From positions 434,001-498,000 of the forward strand of contig NZ_LS991949.1 in NCBI RefSeq assembly GCF_900476125.1: DNA of 64,000 bases, given 5' to 3'. This DNA comes from Metamycoplasma alkalescens (GTDB taxonomy: Bacteria > Bacillota_I > Bacilli_A > Mycoplasmatales > Metamycoplasmataceae). The translations under genes were made by a program, and so were the position numbers. Below the pieces are notes generated by a model, which saw only the letters and a program-made list of their open reading frames with translations, was not told the origin of the DNA and made no database searches. Positions 34,874 through 45,397 of this stretch are shown here, one piece after another. The stretch's first letter is position 1. Each line of letters begins with the position of its first letter.

Positions 34874-37800
34874 CTAAGTTTGTTTATTTTGATTTTTGAT
34901 ATTTTTTTCTAAAAAATTTGAGGAATCTAGTTGATTATTAGATTGCTTTTTTTCTTTATTATTTGAATTTAAATTTTCTAATGAAGAAATATGGTCATAT
35001 TCTTCATGATCTTCATCCTCAGGTTCTTGATATCTATTATTTTCTAATGAACGTTGATCAATTTCAAATTCAACAAAATCAGCTGTTTCATTATATTCAA
35101 TATCATAAGATTTATCTTCATCATCTAAAGTATCAATGTCATCAAAATTACTTTCATTGTTTTCAAATGATGAAAGATGTTTTTCAAATGCATCAATTTC
35201 TTTAATTTCTTTTGCAACATCAATTTTTTCTTCAACATAAAAATCATCAATCTCATTTAAGGCTTTTTGTTTTTTATCATCTTCAATTTCATTCATATTT
35301 TCTTTACCTCCATCAAAATTATCAATTTCACTTTCATTATCGATTTTGATCTCATTGGTCTCATTCACAACATTTAAGGCATCTTTGTTTGAAGAATTAT
35401 TTTCTTTATTTGCAAAAACTATTTGATTATTTTTTTGCTCAGACGCAATAAGTGTTTTTATATAATTAAAAATTTGCTTTTTCATAATTGGTCATTTGAT
35501 TTCTGAAATTGTAATAATTGGATATTTTTTTGAGATTAAAAAATTAATATTATCTTTGAAAATTAAATAATCACGATAATTGTTCCCGTAAGAAAAATTA
35601 TCTAAAATAAAACCTTGGACTAATTTGTTATTAATTTTATTAATTAAAACGATATCAATTGTTTTTGTTCCAATTGAATAATTCGATTGAAATTCAAAAT
35701 CAGGATCAGTTAATAAACTTTTTAATTCAGTTAAAACATCAACTTTGAATTTTAAATCCTCTGGAATTGCAATAATTTTTGTTGCCAAGAAATCTTCAAC
35801 TTTATCCAAATAATTTTTTTGTTTAGTTAAAGATAGATCAAGAAATTCAAGCCATTCTTTGAACATGATCATGTCGGCTGTTGAACGTTCATTAATTTCA
35901 ATATCATATGAATAAATTGATTTAACCACAAAGATTTTTTCTTTTGCCCGAGATATGGCGACATTTAAAGCATTTTTTCCGCCTTTTCTTGCAACATATG
36001 TATTATACAAGGCAGTGTTTTTATCATAAACAACTGACATAATAACTAAATCTGCTTCATCACCTTGAATATTTTCAATATTTTTTAAAACAATTTTTTC
36101 AGTCATCAAGGCTTTTTCTAACAGTGGTTCATTACCAAAAATTTTATTCACCAAATACTCTTGCTGTTTAATATTAAAAACAAGAATAATAATTTTTTCA
36201 TACTTATTTAAATTATTTTTTGCTAATTCAATGACTTTTTTTCCTTCAGCTTCATTCATACTATTATCTCATTGTCCATCAACTTGAAAAACTTCAATTG
36301 CTTTATCATTTGATAATGAGACTTCATAATCATCAATAACATCAAGTTTTGATTGATAAAAATGTTTTGAAGAAAAAGTCATCAAGGTTGCTTTTTTGGA
36401 ACGATAATTTTTATCTAATAATATTGAATAAACTCCTCTTGCTTTGGCATAATCAAGCAATGATTCAATATTGCCAAAATCATCTTCTTCATCAAAATTA
36501 TAGGTTGCTGAAAATCATCTTGTTGGTTGCATTTGTTGATTATCTCCAGCCAAAACTTTTCTTTTTCCTAAATACAATAAAGGAATCCCTTTTTCAATAT
36601 ACATTTGTGATGATTCATCCAAAATTACATAATCAAATTCTTGTTTATTCCACATTGATAAATCTAATTCTGGTGTTGTTACAATGACTGGAAATAATAG
36701 TTTAATCATTTCTTTATGTTTATGAAAAAACTTATATGGTTTTAAATGTCCTGTTCGAATTGCCATTGCAAAAGCATTGTATTGCGTTTTTTGTAGATCA
36801 TCAAAATTTTTCATTCGTTCAAAAGTTTTTTCAAGCAACATTTTGACTAATTTTTTATCATCATTTAAATCTATTGTTTTGTTTATCAAAATCTTTTTGT
36901 ATTCTTGTTCAAATTGAGTGATTTCTTCATAAGTTACATGATTAATATATCTTAGAGCTTGATTAATATCAATTGTTGACAGAGTTTGATTAATAACTAA
37001 AAGTTCAGCCATATTTTTAATTATTTTTGGAACAAGACTAAAAATTGTATGTTTTTTATTAAAGTTTAATTCATATAATTTTTTAATCACACTTTTTTTA
37101 TCAAAAAAATCATCAGCAATTGCATAATTTAAACTTGGATCAAGTGATTTAAGAATCTCATAAATTTCTTTTGAAAAATTCCCATTCATAACTGTTGAAT
37201 AGAAATTAATAATGTTATCTAAATTTTTTATTTGCTTAATCGAATTAACATTTTTAACATACTCTTCATCTTCATCACTAAAAATTGGAATGCCATTTTC
37301 TTTGGCATAACCATCATAAAATTCCAATAAATCAAGAAATTCTCTTAAAGGTTCATAAAATGTTTCACTTCTTAAATTTTTATCATTTAAAGTAAATAAG
37401 CAAAAAATTGAGATTTTTTTTAGTCGACTTCGTAAAACATCTAAAGCTGCTTTTTTTTGACTTACAACTAAAGCAGTGTATCCTCTTGAAATGACATTGA
37501 CAATTAAATTTGTAATTGTTTGTGATTTCCCAGTTCCTGGAGGACCTCAAATAATTGTGTCTTGGTATAATGATGAAACAGTGGCAACATCTTGTGAAAA
37601 ATTTGTTTCCTGAATTTTAAATAATTTAAATTTATCATCAAAAATTACTTTTCTAACTTTTTCACGATATAAATTCTTATTAAAATTTGGATTTAAAATT
37701 TCATCAAATTCATTTCTCTCAATAATTTTTTTCATTTGGTTTCATAAATAACCTGATGAAACATTATAAAAACCTAAAACAAGACCAGGATGAAGTTTAA

Positions 37801-38557
37801 TTGAGGTGTTATTAATATGGTCAGCATCTAAGTTTTCAACACCACTTTTTAAACTTTCAGGCATTTTAAACATTGGTGCCCAGAATTTCTTTAAATACTC
37901 ATAAATTTCTTCAATTGACAAATTGTTTAAATCAAATGAATCAATGTTTAAAGAAAATCCTTCTTGGTTTAAAAAAGTTACTAATTTACTATTTAATCTA
38001 ACATCTGAATTTGAATGTAAATGAACTAAAGAGTTTTTAACTTCAATGACTATTTCTTTAAAAAAAAGTGGAGCATAGATTGTCTTTTTTTCAGTTTTAA
38101 TTGAAATATATAAAAACCCAATATGCAACGGTCAAATATTTGTTTCAATATTCATGTTTTGCGCTTTATTAAGAATTTTTTTTCATTTGACAATTGATTT
38201 TTGAAATTCAGTTTCTTGCTTGGCAACAATGATATTTTTTGCTTTTTCAAAATTTGAACTAAGAAGTTTAAACACACTTTCATCAATGATCTTGTTATAG
38301 CTTTTAAAAATTGCAATAACTTCTGTTTTATTTTTTGCCTCATGAACTTTTTTAGCAATATCTTTATTTAAAACCTCAGTTAGAATGCAATCAAAATGAA
38401 AGTTTTTATAAATCTTGTCAAAAGTTTCTTCGCCAAAACTTTTTAAAACATCAAAATATTTTTCATTATCAATTGAACTAAACAATGATGAATCAAGCGT
38501 ATCAATGTTTAATAAATTTGCCATCAATGTTTGATATTTTGGATTTGATGCATTCAT
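34874..38557 (-). CDS. Superfamily 1 helicase with nuclease-like domain and acidic tail
   Basis: 1227 residues; at least seven UGA Trp codons. Residues about 1-320: unassigned N-terminal region. Walker A GPPGTGKSQTI near 340; motif II YVILDESSQ near 642; motif III LAGDNQQMQPTRW; then YRSKK, NIQGDEADLVIMSVVYD, and motif VI GGKNALNVAISRAKEKI. This is the UPF1/DNA2 type. Residues about 940-1035 resemble the restriction-endonuclease-like domain found at the end of such helicases (IDIVLINK, GFILDNFSY, ISEIKWPI). The last 190 residues are a low-complexity, Asp/Glu/Asn-rich tail, in frame through a UGA Trp. Substrate DNA or RNA unknown. Overlaps the upstream EIIB-like gene by TAATG. Confidence 0.88.
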
Positions 38558-38919
38558 TATAGCACTCCATTAATTTGCTCTTCTAAATGTTTTGCAACAT
38601 TGCCAACAACAAGTGAAATACTCTTAGTTTGAAATGTCATTCCACTTATGCCATCCAATTCTTTTAGTTTTAAAATATTTACTAATTCTTTATTATGAAA
38701 ATTTATTTTCAAAACTTTTTGTGTTGAAGAAACATTTGCAATATTTTTAGCGCCACCTAAATTAGCTAAAAAAATATCAAAATCAAAATTTAGTTTTGTA
38801 TTCTTTGATAAGTAATTTTTAGTTTCAGTTTGTTTGTATTTTTTCTTTCAATATATCAAAATAAAGCCCAATGTTATGATTATTAAAAAAACATATAAAA
38901 ACTTGTTTTTTGTATTCAT
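38557..38919 (-). CDS. Membrane-anchored PTS EIIB-like protein without the active cysteine
   Basis: 120 residues. One N-terminal span (FLYVFLIIITLGFILIYW), then about 75 residues shaped like a glucose-type EIIB domain: FLANLGGAKNIANVSSTQ for LGGKENI...ACITRLR, and a GNVAKHLEEQI ending. The residue position that carries the phosphorylated Cys has Ser or Thr, so it cannot act as a phosphocarrier. First gene of the operon and translationally coupled to the helicase. Confidence 0.7.
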
Positions 38920-39117
38920 TGATTCTTGCTCCTTTAATCAGATTCAAATTCATCTTTTATTACTTTTAAATTATATTTTAATTTAAATCTAAAAATCTAA
39001 ATTAAGAAATGAAATATTTTATACAAAAATTAATTTAGATGATTGAATAGTTTTTATGCAAATGTAATAAAATTAATAAAGAATTTTGTTTTTTAACAAA
39101 AAAACATGGAGAAATTT

Positions 39118-40125
39118 ATGACAAAAAAAAGAGTTTTAAGCGGAATAACTGCAACAGGAAATTTAACAATTGCAAATTACATTGGAGCAATCAAAAATCT
39201 TGTTAAATTTCAAGAAGAATATGAAAGTTATATTTTCATTGCTGATCTTCATGCTTTGACGCTTCCAATTGAACCAAACGAGCTAAAAAAGAATAAAAAA
39301 GAAATTTACGGATTATTTTTAGCATGTGGAATTGATCCAAAAAAATCAACATTGTTTTTTCAATCAGATGTTATTGAACATGGTTTAATGAATTGACTAG
39401 TTTTGACAAATACAACAATTGGTGAATTGTCAAGAATGACGCAATTTAAAGATAAATCAACAAAAATAAAAACTGCAAATGGAATGGAAACAATTCCAAC
39501 AGGTTTGTTAATGTATCCAACATTGATGGCTGGTGATATTCTTTTATATGATCCTGATTTAGTTCCTGTTGGTGTTGACCAAAAACAACATGTTGAATTA
39601 ACAAGAAATTTAGCACAAAGATTAAATCATAAATTTAATTTAGATTTCAAAATTCCGCAACCATATATTCCACAAATTGGTGCTAAGATTATGTCATTAA
39701 TTGACCCAACTAAAAAAATGTCAAAATCTGATTCAAATAAAAAAGCTGCAATTTATTTATTAGATGATCCAGATGAAGCTTATAAAAAAATTATCAAAGC
39801 AGTAACTGATTCGGAAGGAAAAATTTATCTATCTGATGATAAACCAGGAATTAAAAATTTATTATCAATCTATGCTTCTTTGGTAGATATTAGTTTAGAA
39901 GAAACTGAAAAAAAATTTCATGATAAAAATTATGGTGAATTAAAACAAGAAGTTGGTTTAGTTGTTAAAAATTTTTTAATTGAAATTCAAAAAAAATATC
40001 ACACTGCATTGAATTCAATTGATGAATTTGCAAAAATTGGGGCAAATCAAGCTAAAAAAATTGCTTCAAAAAATTTAGAAAAGTTAATGAAAGGTTTAGG
40101 ATTAAAAAATGAAAGCAAATCATAA
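39118..40125 (+). CDS. trpS: Tryptophanyl-tRNA synthetase
   Basis: 335 residues. Class I synthetase: the HIGH-type motif reads TIANYIGA (usually T.GNY) and the second signature is KKMSKSD. DLHALTLP and GDILLYDPDLVPVGVDQKQH are typical. Start at 39118 because ggag at 39107-39110 is its ribosome site; the ATG at 39106 overlaps that site. In an organism with UGA Trp this enzyme charges both tRNA-Trp species. Overlaps thrS by 17 bases. Confidence 0.97.
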
Positions 40126-41854
40126 ATTAAATCACTCCACATCGCATTTATTAGCAGCGGCTATTTTGAAACTTTATCCAAATACAAAATTAGCAATTGG
40201 TCCAGCCATTGAAGAAGGTTTTTATTATGATTTTGAATTTGAAAATCCAATTCTTGAAGCAGATTTATCCAAAATTGAAAAATTAATGAAAAAACTTGCC
40301 GAACAAGGTTATGTTACAAAACAAGTTTCAAAAGAATTTTTTAATTTTAATAATCAACCATACAAAACTGAACTTTATAATGAATTTTTAAATGATAAAA
40401 AAGAAATTACATTTTTTCAATTTATTCATCCAAAAACAAATGAAATTCTTTTTACTGATTTATGTGCAGGTGGACATATTGAAAACACAAAAGAAATCAA
40501 ACATTTTAAACTCCTTTCAACTGCTGGTGCATATTGAAGGGGTGATTCAAAAAATAAAATGTTAACAAGAATTTATGGAACTTGTTGAGAAACTAAAGAA
40601 CAATTAGAACAATATTTAGCAATATTGCAAGAAAGAAAAGAACGAGATCATCGAAAAATTGGTAAGGATCTTGAATTATTTATGTTTAATCAGCTATCAG
40701 GTCAAGGTTTTCCGATTTGATTAGAAGATGGAATGAAAATTCATAACATCATTAAAAACTACATTTTGAAATTAGATAAAAAGTTTGGTTTTAAAGAGGT
40801 ATTAACTCCACATTTTGGTGAAAAAAAATTATATGAAATAAGTGGTCATTGAGATCATTATCAAGATACAATGTTTAATCCGATTAAAATGGATAATGAA
40901 ACACTTGTTGCAAGGCCAATGACATGCCCGCATCATATTATCTTATTTAATGCAACAAGACGCTCATATCGTGATCTACCAATTCGTTATTCAGAACAAT
41001 CACGTTTATATCGCTATGAAAAATCAGGTGCTTTATCAGGACTGGAAAGAGTTCGATCAATGGATTTAACTGAAGGACATGTTTTTGTTAGACAAGACCA
41101 AATTAAAGAAGAATTTAAGCACTTATACAAAATGATTTTGCAAGCATTAAAAGATTTCAATATTGAAATTGATCATGTTTCATTATCACTAAGAGACCCA
41201 AATGACACTGAAAAATTTTTCCAAGATAATGCGATGTGAAATCGGGCTGAAAATGATTTAAGAGAAGTTCTTGATAAATTAAAAATTAAATATCAAGAAT
41301 TTATTGGTGAAGCAGCATTTTATGGTCCAAAAGTTGATTTTCAAGTTCGTACTGCACTAAATAAAATCATTACGATGTCAACATTGCAATTAGATTTCTT
41401 GTTACCACAAAGATTCGATATGAAATTTGTCAATGACAAAGAAGAATTTGAAAAACCTGTTTTAATTCATCGTGGTTTAATTGGAACATATGAACGTTTT
41501 ATTGCGACACTTCTTGAACAAACTAAAGGAATATTACCTTTTTGGTTAAGTCCAAAACAAATAACAATTTTACCAATCACAAATGACTTTGAAATAATTC
41601 AATATGCACAAGAGTTATATGAAGAATTATCAATCTTGGATTTCAATGTTAATATTGATTTACGCAATGAAAGAATCAACAAAAAAATTCGTGAATCACA
41701 AATTCAAAAAACCAAATTCATTGTGATTATTGGCAAAAAAGAAGTTGAAGAAAAGCTTTTAGCTATTCGTGAATATGGTTCTGAAGTAACTAATGAATAC
41801 AAAAAAGATGAATTTATAAATAAACTCCTTTCTTTAAAAAAAGATTTAAAATAA
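40109..41854 (+). CDS. thrS: Threonyl-tRNA synthetase lacking the TGS domain
   Basis: 581 residues against about 640 in E. coli; the N-terminal TGS (N1) domain is missing and the protein starts in the editing domain. Editing residues are retained: HSTSH at residues 9-13 and the Cys-x-x-x-His in LCAGGH. Class II core: zinc and catalytic segments RPMTCPHH (Cys), [12 protein letters not shown]-type motif 2 region and [11 protein letters not shown] (motif 3), then an anticodon-binding domain starting LPITND. Several UGA Trp. Confidence 0.96.
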
Positions 41855-41860
41855 ACAATA

Positions 41861-41894
41861 AAAATATCAAGCAACTGTTTGACTTGATATTTTT
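41861..41894 (+). terminator. Terminator of trpS-thrS
   Basis: aaaatatcaag / cttgatatttt followed by a T-run, 7 bases after the thrS stop. Confidence 0.85.
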
Positions 41895-42010
41895 TTTAAA
41901 GTTTGTGATTAAATCTTTGATTTCTTTGATTAGAATATTGAAATGTTTTTTTTATACAAAATTCAATACAAAATCAAGATTTTTTTATATTTAAAAATTA
42001 TTATCTAAAA

Positions 42011-42751
42011 TTAAATTTGATTTGTAATTCGTAAAACAATTAAAATAACATTTGCTAGTGTTAATAATAATAAAATTATGAAAAATGTTCAAAATATTTC
42101 TTTTTCTCTCTTGGTTTTTAACGCCATTGCTTCTTTTTGACAGCATTCACATGACTTGCATTCGCAATGTTCAACAAAACCGGTTATTTTATATTCAAAT
42201 GTGTCTGATCTTTGATCGCCATTAATTAAATGGTAAGCAATCACAATAGTTTGGTTAACATGTGTAACTTTTTCAATGTAAACTTGATATCTTGAATCTC
42301 ATTTAATATCTTTAAAACGAACGTCAGAAATTTTTTTGTTGCCAGGATTTTCAACAAAAAATCTTGTTTTTTTAGCTTCATCATTAATATTTGAAACTGG
42401 AATTAGTTTCTTAGGAACTGGTTTATCAACTAAGTTCTCTCTATCAATGTATTCAATAACTTCTTCGTTCCGGATATTGCTTCCTTTAAGTCTATCAAGA
42501 ATAATGTATGCTTTTTTAACATTGACGCTACCACGATAAGCTCCATCACGGTGGAATCAAACACGTGTTTCATTATTTGTTTTTTCGCTAATTCTAATGA
42601 ATTCTAAAAGTGCATCGCTGAAATCTTTAAAATTACCAGAAATTTTTTCATTTGCTTTTTTAATATTGAATGATATATTTCTATTTTCATCAAACTTTTC
42701 AGCAATATAGTACTTTTCTAAAGTACTTTTTTCTGATGAGTTATTTCCCAT
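42011..42751 (-). CDS. C-tail-anchored protein with a cysteine cluster
   Basis: 246 residues. No N-terminal signal; a single strong span lies near the C-terminus (IFWTFFIILLLLTLANVILIVL), preceded by the cluster HCECKSCECCQKE. The N-terminal 190 residues carry beta-rich, charged sequence including SDVRFKDIKWDSRYQVYIEK. Tail topology puts the soluble part inside the cell, with the Cys cluster next to the membrane, where it could bind zinc or an iron-sulfur cluster or be palmitoylated; none of these is proven. RBS aggag. Followed by a 94-base gap from the next minus-strand gene. Confidence 0.75.
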
Positions 42752-42856
42752 TTTTTCTCCTAATTTTGTTAAGTCTTTATTTATATTTGTTTAAACTACC
42801 TATACTATATTTTAAATAAATATAATTAAAAATTAGCATTTTTTTTGAAAAAATCG

Positions 42857-43513
42857 CTATATTTTTGAGGTTTTTGCATTGTTATTGTTCAATAAATCAA
42901 TGATTTGATTGACATTTTCATTGCTCAAGGTTGGTTGCAATTGAGATTTTATTTGATACATTAGGTCTGGTAAATTACTAATATTTGTATATAATAAATG
43001 TCCTTGAAAGTTGCTAAGTTTAAATTCTTTTACAAATTTACAAATCAATATTCCTAAGATTGGCAGATTCTTTGGCAATAAAGGAATCAAATTTTCAATA
43101 TTTTTATTCAATGCTCAAAACAAATTATTGATTGAATATTGTTGATTATCAGTGTGCAAAAATCATTCACGTTCATTGAAATTTCCTTCAAGAATCATTG
43201 CTTGATCATTAAATTCTTTTAAAACAAATAATCCATAGTTATTAACCAAGATTTTTCCAGAATCGAAACTATAGTCATTAGTTGATAAAGAAGTAATATT
43301 ATTTAAAAGATATGTATTTGGAATAAGTTTATTTATTTTGTCAACTTGTTGAGACAAATTAGGAGTAATATTTTCAACCAAATTTAAATCTTGATTTTTT
43401 GATTTCTTTTTTTGATTAATAATTTTTTTAACGATTACAAGAATATCAATAATTAAAACAACTAGAAAAAAACTATAAGCAATTGTTAAAATCAATATTA
43501 TTTGTGAATCCAT
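42857..43513 (-). CDS. Membrane-anchored NERD-like domain protein
   Basis: 218 residues. N-terminal span (IILILTIAYSFFLVVLIIDILVIV), a lysine-rich linker, then a region resembling the nuclease-related domain: IPNTYLLNNI, YSFDSGKILVNNYGLFVLKEF, EREWFL, then NNLFWALNKNIENL. In the NERD family the core strand normally carries E-x-K (VIEVK); here it reads VLKEF, so catalysis is doubtful. UGA Trp occurs twice. The match is from memory of the fold pattern and is moderate at best. Confidence 0.6.
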
Positions 43514-43527
43514 TTTAATTCCTTATT

Positions 43528-44238
43528 TTATTTAAAAATATGATTTTTTAATTTGTTTTTAAGTTCCTGATAATTGGGAATATATTTTTTTAACAATGAT
43601 CAAAATTCCTTTGAGTGGTTATGATGTATTATATGGCAAATTTCATGATATGCAACATATTTAATAATTTCATCCGAAAAATAAATTAAGTCACTACAAA
43701 TATTAATTTTTTGTGATGCAACAGTAATTGAAGCTCATGATGTTTTTTTATCTCGTAAAGAGTATTTAAAATCTAAATTTTTCTTCAAAATCGAATTCGC
43801 GGCTTCTTTTGCAAAAAAATCAAATTTAGAAAGCAATTCCTTTTTTAAAAAATTTTTAATTAAAAAAGCATCATCAAATTTGTCATTATTTGACTTTTTA
43901 AATTTTTTAATAATGTTATTTTTCGCATCAATCAAATAAATTAAATTATTTTTTATTTGATAGTTAAGCAAATTTCCAAAATAATAAATTTTTTTATTCA
44001 ATGTATCAATTTCTAATTTTGGTTTGCTTTTTAAACTAAGTTTTTTCAAAATATTTAACATTGCTTTATTCAAGAAATTTTCAAACCTAGAATTTAATAA
44101 ATTAATTATTGAACCCCTTACTAAAAAAGCACCATCTTCATATGTTAAATAAACATGCTTAGCATTTGAATAAAAAAATTTAATTTCATATTCTTGATTA
44201 TTTATTTTTGTTTTTCGAACTTGATTTGGATGCTTCAT
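43528..44238 (-). CDS. YgjP-like (M48/DUF45) metallopeptidase
   Basis: 236 residues. Zinc site YHEICHIIHHNHSKEFW near the C-terminus (HExxH and the third His four residues on), characteristic of YgjP/WLM-type metallopeptidases. No membrane span or signal. The N-terminal part has KHVYLTYEDGAFLVRG, matching the family start. One UGA Trp before the catalytic segment. First of three minus-strand genes with short gaps. Activity and substrate are unknown even in better-studied relatives. Confidence 0.85.
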
Positions 44239-44357
44239 ATTAAAATATTTTAATAAATTAAAATAAAATTTAAAAAATAAATGAAATCTTAAAAAAATAT
44301 TTTTTTTATGTAAAATTATGGATGCTAATTAATTTTTTTTAGCAAGAGAGGCAAAAA

Positions 44358-44621
44358 ATGGCAAATATTAAATCAAAACAAAAAGCAATATTATCTAACG
44401 CAAAAGCAAATGCTCGTAATTCTGCGATTAAATCAACTGTTAAAACTGCGATTAAAAAAGCAAAATTAGCTGCCCAAGCTAAAGATGAAAAAACAGCTGA
44501 ATTAGTAGCTAAAGCACACCATGAAATCGATAAGGCTGTTTCAAAGGGTGTTTTACACCAAAATAATGGTGCAAGAAAAGCTAGCCGTTTAGATGCATTT
44601 ATTGCTAAAACAAACAATTAA
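44358..44621 (+). CDS. rpsT: 30S ribosomal protein S20
   Basis: 87 residues, rich in Ala and Lys: ANIKSKQKAIL start, HKAVSKGVLH-type DKAVSKGVLHQNNGARKASRL end. Binds 16S rRNA in the 30S body. RBS gagagg nine bases before the ATG. Single-gene transcript. Confidence 0.98.
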   Translation: MANIKSKQKAILSNAKANARNSAIKSTVKTAIKKAKLAAQAKDEKTAELVAKAHHEIDKAVSKGVLHQNNGARKASRLDAFIAKTNN

Positions 44622-44661
44622 TTTTGAAAAAACTATTTCAATAAATTTAAAATAAAAAATT

Positions 44662-44694
44662 AAAAATAGGCCAAAAAATAAAAGCCTATTTTTT
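44662..44694. terminator. Bidirectional terminator of rpsT and the dnaX operon
   Basis: aaaaataggc / gcctattttt with T-runs on both sides, between convergent genes and touching the rsmI stop. Confidence 0.85.
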
Positions 44695-45397
44695 ATTTTG
44701 CATATTTATTAATCTTAATTCTTTTTTGTTTTTTAATTAAAAAAACTAAAACATATTCACCCTTAATTGCATCATTTTCAAGCATCAAAAGAATTTCACT
44801 TGGCTTGCCAAAATAATCTTTTTCATGCAATTTTGTTAATTCTTTACATAAATAAATTTCAATTGTATCCAAAAAAACAGTTTCAAAATCTTTTAGGGTA
44901 TTAATTAATTTATGTGGCGAAACGTATGCAACATATACACCTTCATTTAATTTTTTTAGTTGATTAATTCTTTCTCCACTTTTATCCTTTAAAAAACCTA
45001 AAAAACTAAAAGTTGACCCAAAATTTGCCTTGATGAAAGCATGTACAAAAGCACTAACTCCACCAATTACATCAATAAAAATATTATTTTTTTTAGCTTC
45101 AGAGATTAAATTAAAACCAGGATCTGAGATACATGGCATTCCGGCGTCTGAAATTAAGGCAACTTTTTTATCAAAAAAAATGTATTCAATAATCTTGTTA
45201 ACTAATTTTTTTTCATTAAATTTATGATAAGCAATTAAATGCTTATTACTAATATCATAATGATTTAAAAGTTTTTTACTTGTTTTGGGATCTTCACAAA
45301 GAATAATATCGGCCTCTTTTAAAATTCTTATTGCCCGAAGTGTAATATCTTCTAAATTGCCAATTGGAGTACCAACAATAAATAATTTATATGTCAT
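44693..45397 (-). CDS. rsmI: 16S rRNA 2'-O-methyltransferase RsmI
   Basis: 234 residues. SAM-dependent methyltransferase acting on C1402 of 16S rRNA. Seen: VGTPIGNLEDITLRAI at the N-terminus, ILCEDPKTS, ALISDAGMPCISDPG, GGVSAF, FLGFL. The C-terminal extension of longer homologues is short. Overlaps holB by 11 bases at the operon end. Confidence 0.96.
   Translation of the reverse strand: MTYKLFIVGTPIGNLEDITLRAIRILKEADIILCEDPKTSKKLLNHYDISNKHLIAYHKFNEKKLVNKIIEYIFFDKKVALISDAGMPCISDPGFNLISEAKKNNIFIDVIGGVSAFVHAFIKANFGSTFSFLGFLKDKSGERINQLKKLNEGVYVAYVSPHKLINTLKDFETVFLDTIEIYLCKELTKLHEKDYFGKPSEILLMLENDAIKGEYVLVFLIKKQKRIKINKYAK

Noticed and set aside
34874-35485. Separate gene for a 203-residue acidic protein
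   Set aside because: It is in the same frame as the helicase, two codons after a UGA, and continues the end of its nuclease-like domain. I treat it as the C-terminal tail.
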